Positions 25,652-32,949 of a DNA stretch of 33,356 bases are shown one piece after another. Within the stretch, counting starts at the first letter, position 1, and every line of letters starts with the position of its first letter. Source of the DNA: Corallococcus interemptor (GTDB lineage: Bacteria > Myxococcota > Myxococcia > Myxococcales > Myxococcaceae); assembly GCF_003668875.1 (NCBI RefSeq), contig NZ_RAWM01000098.1, positions 1 through 33,356 on the forward strand, written 5' to 3'. The translations under genes and the position numbers were made by a program. The notes under the pieces are model-generated. The model was not told the DNA's origin and ran no database searches. It worked only from the letters and a program-made list of their open reading frames with translations.

Positions 25652-27445
25652 ATGCGCACCTTTCGTTCCACCGCCCTGGCGCTCGCGGTGCTTGCCTCCG
25701 CCTGCAAGGGTGGCCCGACGCCCGCTCCCGCCACTCCGCCCCCCGCGATTGCCCCGGCCGAGCCCGTGCGGCTCACGCTGGTGGGCACCAACGACTTCCA
25801 CGGCTGGGTGATGCCCCACCGCGCCACGCTGCCGGACGGGCAGAAGGTGGAGGAGGGGGGCGCGGCGCTCTTCGCGTCCTACGTGGCGCGGCTGCGCGAG
25901 GACAACCCGGGCGGCGTGCTGCTGGTGGACGGCGGCGACCTGTTCCAGGGCACGCTGGCGTCCAACCTGGTCGAGGGCGCCATCGTCGTCGACGTGTACA
26001 ACCTCCTGGGCTACGCGGCGGTCGCCATCGGCAACCACGAGTTCGACTACGGGCCGGTGGGCCCGGAGCCCGTGGCGCGGCGTCCGGACGAGGACCCGCT
26101 GGGCGCGCTCAAGGCCCGCGTGGCCCAGGCGAAGTTCCCCTTCCTGTCCGCCAACGTGCGCGAGAAGGACGGCCGCCACCCGGCGTGGCTGGGCAATGAC
26201 GGCACCACGGTCGTCACCGTGAAGGGCGTGAAGGTGGGCCTCCTGGGCCTGTCCACGCTGTCGACGCCGCAGACGACCAACCCCGTCAACGTCGCGGGCC
26301 TGAAGTTCCAACCCCTGGCCGACGCCGCGAGGGAGGCCGCGCGGTCGCTGCGCGAGCAGGGCGCGGAGGTGGTGGTCGCCGTCGCGCACGCGGGCGGCAA
26401 GTGCACGGACCTGGCGAACCCGCGCGACACGTCCGGCTGCGAGCGCGACGACGGGGAAATCTACGCCGTGGTGGAGTCGCTGCCGCCGGGCGCGGTGGAC
26501 GCGGTGGTGGCGGGCCACACGCACCAGCCCATGGGGCACTTCTTCGGCGACGTGCCGGTCATCGAGACGACGGGCCTGGCGCGCTCGTTCGGCGTGGTGG
26601 ACCTCTTCGTGGATCCGGTGACCCACCGCGTGCTGCCCGGGCGCACGCGCATCCAGGCCGCCATCCCGGTGTGCGGCGCCGTGGACGCCACGCGGAAGAC
26701 CTGCGACGCGCGGCTGCTCAAGGACGCGAAGGACGTGCGGCTGGTGCCGGCCACCTTCATGGGCCAGCCGGTGACGCCGGACGCCCGCGTGCAGGCGCTG
26801 GTGGCCCCCGCGGAGGCGCGCGTGGAGGAGGAGCAGCGCCGCCCGGTGGGCGTGGAGGTCCAGGCCCGCATGCCCCAGGTGTACGAGGGCGAGAGCGCGC
26901 TGGGCAACCTCATCGCGGACGCGATGCGGGAGGTGGCCCGCGCCGACGTGGCGGTGATGAACGCGGGCGGCATCCGGGCGGACCTTCCGCAGGGGCCGCT
27001 CACCTTCGGCAAGCTCTACGAAGTCCTCCCCTTCGACAACACGCTCGCGGTGCTGGAGCTGAGCGCGGACGAGCTGCGCCGCTTCCTGTCGCTGGCCTAT
27101 GGCGGCCGCAAGGGCGTCTTCGCCATCTCCGGGCTGGAGGTGACGCTGGGCGCGTGCCCGGGCCCGGAGCGCTTCCAGGGCGTGACGCTGCCGGGCGGCA
27201 AGCCGCTGAAGGCGAAGGGGACCTACCGGGTCGCGGTGCCGGACTTCCTGCTGCGCGGAGGCGACGGAGTGGGGCCGCTGACGTCCACGCTGCCACGGGA
27301 ACGTATCAACCTGTTGCAGGGCCAGGACCTGCGCGAGGTGCTGGTTGAATACGGCCGCGCCCACGGCAACGCGCTGAAGCCCCCGGCGCTCGGGCGCGTG
27401 CGCCTGACGAAGGCGGAGGAGCCCTGCGCGGACGCGAAGCGCTGA
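25652..27445 (+). CDS. UshA/5'-nucleotidase-family lipoprotein
   Basis: A 597-residue envelope metallophosphatase. The lipoprotein signal ends LASAC (Cys18), followed by a Pro/Ala linker. The dinuclear-metal domain has NDFHG (D48, H50), DGGDLFQG (D96), GNHEFDYG (N128, H129), AHAGG (H246) and GHTH (H289, H291). The C-terminal substrate domain has SALGNLIADAM (415-425), NAGGIRADL (437-445) and PFDNTL (460-465), the usual 5'-nucleotidase elements. Such enzymes release phosphate and nucleosides from extracellular nucleotides; related enzymes cleave UDP-sugars or cyclic nucleotides, so the exact substrate is open. It shares direction with the phytase-like gene and may be cotranscribed. A structured element begins 13 bases after its stop. 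Confidence 0.9.
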   Translation: MRTFRSTALALAVLASACKGGPTPAPATPPPAIAPAEPVRLTLVGTNDFHGWVMPHRATLPDGQKVEEGGAALFASYVARLREDNPGGVLLVDGGDLFQGTLASNLVEGAIVVDVYNLLGYAAVAIGNHEFDYGPVGPEPVARRPDEDPLGALKARVAQAKFPFLSANVREKDGRHPAWLGNDGTTVVTVKGVKVGLLGLSTLSTPQTTNPVNVAGLKFQPLADAAREAARSLREQGAEVVVAVAHAGGKCTDLANPRDTSGCERDDGEIYAVVESLPPGAVDAVVAGHTHQPMGHFFGDVPVIETTGLARSFGVVDLFVDPVTHRVLPGRTRIQAAIPVCGAVDATRKTCDARLLKDAKDVRLVPATFMGQPVTPDARVQALVAPAEARVEEEQRRPVGVEVQARMPQVYEGESALGNLIADAMREVARADVAVMNAGGIRADLPQGPLTFGKLYEVLPFDNTLAVLELSADELRRFLSLAYGGRKGVFAISGLEVTLGACPGPERFQGVTLPGGKPLKAKGTYRVAVPDFLLRGGDGVGPLTSTLPRERINLLQGQDLREVLVEYGRAHGNALKPPALGRVRLTKAEEPCADAKR

Positions 27446-27458
27446 AAAGGTGCGCCCA

Positions 27459-27588
27459 CCGTTGGAAATTTTCCCTCCGTGCTGATCCGCTGGGGCTGGA
27501 TCGCGGCGCAACCCAGCGGAAGATCAACAGAAGGCGGCCCGGGCCGAATTTTCGGCCTGGGATCAGTTTCCAACGGAGGGAAACCTCC
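27459..27588 (+). ncRNA. candidate structured RNA element / riboregulatory leader
   Basis: The gene-free stretch 27446-27676 holds several exact complementary segments. P1: CCGTTGGAAA (27459-27468) with 27567-27576, 10 bp. P2: CTGATCC (27482-27488) with 27560-27566, 7 bp, directly adjoining P1 on the 3' side. Enclosed are P3, GCTGGG (27489-27494) with CCCAGC (27512-27517), up to 9 bp if P2 opens, and P4, 27538-27548 with 27551-27561, 11 bp with one G-T. P1-P4 make a three-way junction. Competing with P1 are P5, TTTCCCTCCG (27470-27479) with 27574-27583, 10 bp, and P6, GGAGG-GAAA-CCTCC (27575-27588), a GNRA-capped hairpin. TCCCTCC (27472-27478) and CTCCC (27585-27589) could also pair with the ribosome-binding site GGGAGGG (27661-27667) of the next gene. 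No clear promoter and no U-tract were found. Confidence 0.45.
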
Positions 27589-27676
27589 CTACTCTAGGGC
27601 ACGCGAGATCCCTTGCAGGCGCGGCGCAATGCCAGCGCGAGCAAGTTGGAGCCCGTGCGTGGGAGGGACAGAAGAG

Positions 27677-28108
27677 ATGCTCTACAAAGTGACCCCGATG
27701 ATGGTCCCCGTGGCGCCCGAGAAGAAAGAGGCGCGCGAGCCGGGCCAGCCGCGCAAGCGGCGCAAGTCCTCCGTCTACGACGCCGACGGCCACGAGGTTC
27801 TGATCTCGCTGATGTGTCTGAAGTGCAAGACGCTCAAGCCGCTGGCGCAGTTCGGGCTGCGGAAGATGGCGGACGGCGCCATCCGCAACCAGCCGTGGTG
27901 CCGGGGCTGCCGCTCGGGCGCGGGGACGAAGAAGCCGAAGAAGGACGAGTCCCAGGCCAACACCGTCCAGGTGCCCGCCGTCGCCGCCACGGAGCCCGTG
28001 CTCCAGGTCGTCGCCGCCGTGCCGCTCGACGCCGCGCCCGTGGCTCCGACGCTCGTGGACGCTCCGGCGGCGGTCGCTGGCGACGTGACGGCCACCGCCC
28101 AGGTCTGA
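27677..28108 (+). CDS. small zinc-ribbon protein
   Basis: A 143-residue protein started at ATG 27677, 9 bases after GGGAGGG. The frame is open upstream through the structured leader, but that part has no coding character. The N-terminus is basic (PEKKEAREPGQPRKRRKSS), followed by a four-Cys knuckle: CLKC near residue 46-49, then KTLKPLAQFGLRKMADG, then CRGC about 30 residues later. This CxxC-x-KPxxxF-x-DG-x-CxxC pattern is common in HNH-nuclease-associated and phage-type zinc ribbons, but no HNH domain follows. A Lys-rich stretch and a long Ala/Val/Pro/Thr tail make up the rest. A nucleic-acid-binding role is likely from the Zn site and basic N-terminus; the target is unknown. Confidence 0.72.
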   Translation: MLYKVTPMMVPVAPEKKEAREPGQPRKRRKSSVYDADGHEVLISLMCLKCKTLKPLAQFGLRKMADGAIRNQPWCRGCRSGAGTKKPKKDESQANTVQVPAVAATEPVLQVVAAVPLDAAPVAPTLVDAPAAVAGDVTATAQV

Positions 28109-28123
28109 TCCACCGCCCGGGAT

Positions 28124-28172
28124 GATCCGCCCCGCGAGGGCGCGCACGTTCGCGCCCCGCATGCGACGGATC
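28124..28172. terminator. bidirectional terminator between zinc-ribbon and Hsp70 genes
   Basis: In the 84-base gap between convergent genes GATCCG (28124-28129) pairs with CGGATC (28167-28172). Inside is a perfect 7-bp stem, GGGCGCG (28138-28144) with CGCGCCC (28151-28157), around a 6-base loop. No T-tract is present. The nested symmetry and position support a two-way terminator. Confidence 0.45.
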
Positions 28173-28192
28173 CGCCCGGAAGTGCCCCCGCT

Positions 28193-30973
28193 TCAGGACA
28201 GCCGCAGACCCGCCGGCAGCGTGTCGCCCAGTGCCCGGGCCTCGTCCGCGGCCTCCAGGGCCACGACCTCACGCACCATGCGCACCCAGGTGTCCGCGGC
28301 CTTCGCGGCCACCAGCGCCTGAGCCGTGCGCTCACGCAGGGCCGGATCCAGGTCTCGCGTGCGGTCCCCGGTGAGGCGCGCCAGCTGGGCGGCGGCGAAG
28401 GGCGCGCCGTCCACCTTGCGCAGGTCCAGGGACAAGAGCAGCTCCAGCCACGCCTCCGCCGTCTCCACGTCCACGACCTTGTGGCTGCTGCCGTAGAGCG
28501 GCACGCGCGCGCCCAGCCGGCCCAGGGCCCACGCCCACGGACCGCCGGAGCGGGACTCGGCCTTCAGCCGCGCGGCGATCCACCGGCCCACCTCCGCCTT
28601 GTCGCCTGGCGACAGGTGCTCCAGCGAGGCGGCGGTGCGGATCATCTCGTCCAACCCTTCCGGTTGGATGCCCTTCAGCTTGCCGCCCTGCGTGGGCGCG
28701 TCCGGAGGCACGCGGCGGGACAGGTGCGGCTGGAGGTAGCCGTACAGCTTCTGCTGCTGCGCCTCGGTGAGGCCGCCCGCGATGCGGCGCCACATCACCC
28801 AGAACTCCGTCCAGACGGCCTTGTCCTGGTGATGCTGCACCAGCGCGTCAAAGAGGCTGAAGGTCTGCTCCGCGCGCCAGCCGTCCAGCGGGTAGCCGAA
28901 GCCGGGGCGCAGGCAGAAGCCGGTGAGGCTGTAGAAGACGCGCTCGTGGTCATCCGAGCGGCGGCGCTTGCTCGCGCCCGCGTACAGCGTGCTCCACAGC
29001 TCGCGCAGCACCGGCACGCGCCACGTCTCGCGCGGGCCCAGCACCTTCTCCAGCGTGCGCGACAGCTGCTTCACGTCCTTGGGGCCCAGGGGCAGCGGCT
29101 TGTTGCCGTAGACGCGGTCCACGTTGTCCTTCGCCTCGGCGAAGCGCGCGGGCATGGACTCGGTGACGGTCAGCTCGTGCGAGCCGCCGGTGCCGCGCAG
29201 CTCGAACTCCAGGCGCCAGCGCTCGTCCGCGACGTCCGACACGCAGAACAGCTCCAGCGTGCCAATCTCCGTGAGCGCCGCCTGCAGGTGCACCGGCACC
29301 TCGCTGACCTTGCCGGACGCGCCCTTGAGCAGCGTGTGGATGGGCGGCAGCGGCTTCAGGTCCTCCGCCAGCGGCACCAGGTCCCCCGGCTTGTCGATGC
29401 GGTCGCTCGTCGTGGAGAAGAGGGTGAACTGCACCGGCCGGCCCAGGGTGAGCGTGAAGGGGCGCTCGCCCAGGTCCACCTTCTGGCCCTCCTCGAAGCC
29501 GCGCGGAATGAGGCACAGCGTGGGCTGCTCCGAGCTGTCCGGGCCGCGCTGCAATCCCACGTAGTACGCGCGCGCCGCGCCACCGCCGATGCGCAGGCCA
29601 TGCCCGCGCCGCACCAGCCCGTAGTACGCGGCGCCCCGCGCCACCGCGAGCTCCAGCGACTCGTGCCTCAGCAGCGGGATGCGCGGCGCCTGCGGCCACC
29701 ACGCGGACAGCGCGTCGATGAGCCGCGCCGAAATCTGCGGTGAGTTGAAGACGCCGCCGTTGAGCAGGATGGCGTCCGGGCGGGGCAGGGCGCCTTCGTG
29801 CGACGGCGTCTCGCCCAGCGCCGCGAAGCCCGCCGCCGCGTGCTGCGCGAGGAACGCCGCCAGGTGCCGCGTGACGGCCGGGTCCTGCACGTACGGCAGG
29901 CCCAGCTCCTGGAGCGCCATGCGCGCCGCGCGCCGGGGCCGGTCCTCGGGAGGGGACAGGGGGAAGAAGCCGTCCAGCACCAGCGCGTGCGCCTCGTCGC
30001 GGCCCAGCTCCGTGGACAGCGTGCCGCCCAACAGACGGCTGCCCTCGCCGATGAGCGACACGCCGTACTTCTCCGGCGGCGTGCGCCCCAGCAGTTCTTC
30101 CTTCGCGGTGCGCGCGGCCTGGATGGCCTGCGTCCACTGCGTCGCGGACAGGCGCCGGCCGTTCTGGGTGAGCTTCTCCTCCATGCGCCGGGCGAGCGCC
30201 GCGTCCATGTTGTCGCCGCCCAGCATCAGGTGGTCGCCCACGGCCAGGCGCCGCAGCATGGGGCCTTCCGGCGACACGCCCGCGTGCACCAGCGTGAAGT
30301 CCGTGGTGCCGCCGCCCACGTCCACCACCAGCACCAGCCGGACCTGGGCCAGCGTCTGCTCCAGGTCCGAGCGGTGGCGCGCCGTGTAGTCGTAGAAGGC
30401 CGCCTGCGGCTCCTCCAGCAGCGTGAACTTCTCCAGCCCCGCCTTGCGCGCCGCGCTCACCGTGAGGGCGCGCGCCGCCTCGTCGAACGAAGCGGGGACG
30501 GTGATGACCACCTCCTGCTTGGACAGGGGCTCATCCGGGTGCGCGTAATCCCACGCCCGGGCCATGTGCGTGAGCAGCAGGGCGGACGCGTCCACCGGGG
30601 ACAGCTTCTGCACGTCCGCGGGCGCGCCCCACGGGAGGATGGGCGCGGAGCGGTCCACGCCCGGGTGGCACAGCCAGCTCTTCGCGGAGGCCACCAGCCG
30701 GCCCGGCACGCGCGCGCCCTGCCAGCGGGCCAGTTCGCCCACCACGAACGGGCCGCCGTCGTCGCCCCAGGGCAGGCGCAGCACCTCCGGGGCCAGCTCG
30801 TGGCCGGCGGGGACGTAGACGGTGGACGGCAGGAGGGCGCGCGGGGCCACCTCGCCCTGGCGGACGAGCTGGGGCAGGGGGAAGTCCTCGACGGGCGCCC
30901 CCGAGCCCCTTGCTGGATCCACGGATGCCACCGCGCAATGGGTGGTGCCCAGGTCGATGCCGACGATTCGCAT
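28193..30973 (-). CDS. long atypical Hsp70 with a C-terminal DUF3731-type domain
   Basis: A 926-residue Hsp70-family ATPase. The nucleotide-binding domain (about 1-455) has IDLGTTHCAV (6-15), the catalytic-type Lys98 in SAKSW, VPASFDEAAR (159-168), LLEEPQAAF (185-193), VDVGGGTTDF (217-226), GGDNMD (252-257) and LLNGGVF (403-409). A beta-rich substrate-type region follows to about 610. The last 310 or so residues are helical (LWSTLYAGASKRRRSDDHER; WMVWRR-like segments) and fit the DUF3731 'DnaK-related' domain; there is no EEVD tail. GGAGG lies 4 bases before the ATG at 30973. It starts 25 bases after the shorter Hsp70 gene. Likely a specialised chaperone or polypeptide-binding ATPase; its client and any J-protein are unknown. 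No J-domain gene is in view. Confidence 0.88.
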   Translation of the reverse strand: MRIVGIDLGTTHCAVASVDPARGSGAPVEDFPLPQLVRQGEVAPRALLPSTVYVPAGHELAPEVLRLPWGDDGGPFVVGELARWQGARVPGRLVASAKSWLCHPGVDRSAPILPWGAPADVQKLSPVDASALLLTHMARAWDYAHPDEPLSKQEVVITVPASFDEAARALTVSAARKAGLEKFTLLEEPQAAFYDYTARHRSDLEQTLAQVRLVLVVDVGGGTTDFTLVHAGVSPEGPMLRRLAVGDHLMLGGDNMDAALARRMEEKLTQNGRRLSATQWTQAIQAARTAKEELLGRTPPEKYGVSLIGEGSRLLGGTLSTELGRDEAHALVLDGFFPLSPPEDRPRRAARMALQELGLPYVQDPAVTRHLAAFLAQHAAAGFAALGETPSHEGALPRPDAILLNGGVFNSPQISARLIDALSAWWPQAPRIPLLRHESLELAVARGAAYYGLVRRGHGLRIGGGAARAYYVGLQRGPDSSEQPTLCLIPRGFEEGQKVDLGERPFTLTLGRPVQFTLFSTTSDRIDKPGDLVPLAEDLKPLPPIHTLLKGASGKVSEVPVHLQAALTEIGTLELFCVSDVADERWRLEFELRGTGGSHELTVTESMPARFAEAKDNVDRVYGNKPLPLGPKDVKQLSRTLEKVLGPRETWRVPVLRELWSTLYAGASKRRRSDDHERVFYSLTGFCLRPGFGYPLDGWRAEQTFSLFDALVQHHQDKAVWTEFWVMWRRIAGGLTEAQQQKLYGYLQPHLSRRVPPDAPTQGGKLKGIQPEGLDEMIRTAASLEHLSPGDKAEVGRWIAARLKAESRSGGPWAWALGRLGARVPLYGSSHKVVDVETAEAWLELLLSLDLRKVDGAPFAAAQLARLTGDRTRDLDPALRERTAQALVAAKAADTWVRMVREVVALEAADEARALGDTLPAGLRLS

Positions 30974-30998
30974 ACGCCTCCGGTGTGCGGGGCCCCTT

Positions 30999-32861
30999 CT
31001 ACTCCTTCATGCGCACGTTGAGCTCCAGCTTCCAGCGCCCGGAGCCGTTCTTCTCCAGGCACCGCAGCTCCAGCGTGCCCACCTCCGTCACCGCCGCCTG
31101 GAGGTTCACCGGCGTCAGGTCGCCAAAGGGCGTGGGCTGTCCGGGCAGCGTCGTTTCAATCGGCGCCACCTCCTCCAGCCCCCCGGACGCCAGCTCCGAG
31201 TCCACGTCCTCCACCATCTCGCCCACGCGGTCATCACGCCGCACGGACGACGCGAAGAAGCGGAAGCTGGTGGGCTCGCCGGTGACGAGCCCGAACTCCT
31301 GCGGCGGCACGTCCGCCTGCGTCCCCTCCTCCATGCCGAAGGGCGCCACGCACAGCGCCTTCACCGGCGGCTCCATGCCCGGCACCGCCGGCATCGCCGT
31401 CTCCACGCCCACGTAGTAGGCGCGCGCCGTGCCGCCACGGATGCGCAGGCCGTGCCCCTGACGCACCCAGCCGTAGTACGCGGCGCCACGCGCCACCGCG
31501 AGGTCCAGGTCCGCGCCCTCCAGCTCCTTGGCCGGAGGCGCGCCTTCCGCCGCGAGCCACTGGTTGAGGACCTCCATCACGCGGCCCTTCAGCGGTCCGG
31601 CCTTGAAGACGCCGCCGTTGAAGAGCACCGCGGTGGGGTGCAGGAAGCCCTTGCCCGTCACGTCCACCGGCGAGTCCACGCTGGCCGCCAGCGCCTGGGC
31701 CTGCCGGGTGAGGAACGCGGCCAGGTGCTTCGTCACCGCCGGGTCCTGCGCGTACGGCAGCGCCATCTGCGCAAGGCCCGTGCGGCGCGCGGTGCGAGGC
31801 AGGTCCGCCACCTGCGTCACCGGGAAGAAGCCATCCGTGAGGACGCGGTCCAGCTCCTCGCGCGTCAGCTCCGTGCGCAGCGTGCCGCCGATGAGCGACG
31901 AGCCCCGGCCCGGAATCGCGATGGGCACCCGGTCCACGGACGGATCCGCGTACAGCGTCTCCTTCGCCTGACGGCACCCGTAGGTGAGGCCGTTGAACTG
32001 CCACGCGTCCAGCTTGCGCCCGTCCGCCGCCATCCGCTGGTTGAGCGTGTGCGCCAGGGCGAGGTCCATGTTGTCGCCGCCCAGGAGGATGTGGTCACCC
32101 ACCGCCACGCGCAGCAGCTCCAGGTCGCCCTCGCGGTCCTTCACGGTGATGACGGAGAAGTCGGACGTGCCGCCGCCCACGTCCACCACGAGAATCACTT
32201 CCCCGGGCTTCACCTGCTTGCGGAAGTTCTCCCCCATCGCCTCCAGCCACGCGTACAGCGCGGCCTGCGGCTCCTCCAAGAGGGTGATGTGCTCGATGCC
32301 CGCCGCCTTCGCGGCCTCCAGCGTGAGGTCGCGCGCCGCCGCGTCGAAGGACGCAGGGACGGTGACGATGACCTCCTGCTTCGACAGCGCGTTGCCGGAC
32401 TCCTCCTGCGCGCGCGCGAAGGTGTGGTCCCACGCCTCCTTCAGGTGGCGCAGGTAGCGCGCGGACGCATCCAGCGGCGACACGCGCTGCACCTCCGGCG
32501 GCGCCTGCCAGGGCAGCAGCGCCGAGCGCCGGTCCACGCCCGGATGCGACAGCCAGCTCTTCGCGGAGGACACCAGCCGCGTGGGCACCTTCGCCCCGTG
32601 CGAGCGGGCGAAGTCACCCACGATGACGCCCGGCTCGCTGTTCCACGGCAGCCCCAGGCTGCCCTCCGGGAACTCCTGCGCGCTGGGGAGATAGAGGAAG
32701 GAGGGCAACAGCGGGCGCGCTTCCACGGTGCCGGGCGCCGTCACCTGGGGCACGGGCAGCATGGACTGGGAGGGGCCGCGCGGCCTGGCGTCCTCGAGGT
32801 TGAAGTAGGACACCGCGGAGTGCGTGGTGCCCAGGTCGATGCCGATCGCGTATCGGGCCAT
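30999..32861 (-). CDS. short atypical Hsp70 without helical lid
   Basis: A 620-residue Hsp70-family ATPase closely parallel to its downstream neighbour. It has AIGIDLGTTHSAVSYF (5-20), Lys101 in SSAKSWLSHPGVDR, VPASFDAAARDLT (168-180), LLEEPQAALYAWL (194-206), VDVGGGTSDFSVI (226-238), GGDNMDLALA (261-270) and LFNGGVFKAG near residue 415. After the ATPase domain (about 470 residues) only a beta-sandwich-like region remains (HGLRIRGGTARAYYVG to the end at KLELNVRMKE). The helical lid and EEVD tail of DnaK are absent. The ATG at 32861 matches the family start; an in-frame TTG at 32870 is less likely. It lies between a DUF2760 gene and the long Hsp70, all in one direction. Confidence 0.88.
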   Translation of the reverse strand: MARYAIGIDLGTTHSAVSYFNLEDARPRGPSQSMLPVPQVTAPGTVEARPLLPSFLYLPSAQEFPEGSLGLPWNSEPGVIVGDFARSHGAKVPTRLVSSAKSWLSHPGVDRRSALLPWQAPPEVQRVSPLDASARYLRHLKEAWDHTFARAQEESGNALSKQEVIVTVPASFDAAARDLTLEAAKAAGIEHITLLEEPQAALYAWLEAMGENFRKQVKPGEVILVVDVGGGTSDFSVITVKDREGDLELLRVAVGDHILLGGDNMDLALAHTLNQRMAADGRKLDAWQFNGLTYGCRQAKETLYADPSVDRVPIAIPGRGSSLIGGTLRTELTREELDRVLTDGFFPVTQVADLPRTARRTGLAQMALPYAQDPAVTKHLAAFLTRQAQALAASVDSPVDVTGKGFLHPTAVLFNGGVFKAGPLKGRVMEVLNQWLAAEGAPPAKELEGADLDLAVARGAAYYGWVRQGHGLRIRGGTARAYYVGVETAMPAVPGMEPPVKALCVAPFGMEEGTQADVPPQEFGLVTGEPTSFRFFASSVRRDDRVGEMVEDVDSELASGGLEEVAPIETTLPGQPTPFGDLTPVNLQAAVTEVGTLELRCLEKNGSGRWKLELNVRMKE

Positions 32862-32868
32862 ATCGGTC

Positions 32869-32886
32869 AAAAACCCCGGGAAGGGG
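32869..32886 (-). other. hairpin with T5 run just before the short Hsp70 gene
   Basis: On the minus strand CCCC (32886-32883), a 5-base loop, GGGG (32877-32874) and TTTTT (32873-32869) precede the ATG at 32861 by 7 bases. Two flanking G-T pairs could lengthen the stem to 6. It looks like a weak intrinsic terminator or attenuator, but may be chance. No gene was seen in the rest of the 88-base spacer to the DUF2760 gene. Confidence 0.25.
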
Positions 32887-32949
32887 CCTGGTGGTTCCTC
32901 GAAGAGAAGGGGACTGCGGATGCTGCGCCGCCTGCTGCCCGGGCGGGCC

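Noticed and set aside
25636-26199. Alternative start ATGAAGTGC at 25636 for the nucleotidase
   Set aside because: It is in another frame; the lipobox and metal motifs lie in the frame starting at 25652.
24740-27511. Minus-strand frame of over 900 codons opposite the phytase and nucleotidase genes
   Set aside because: It crosses two well-supported genes and their spacer and has no recognisable motif.
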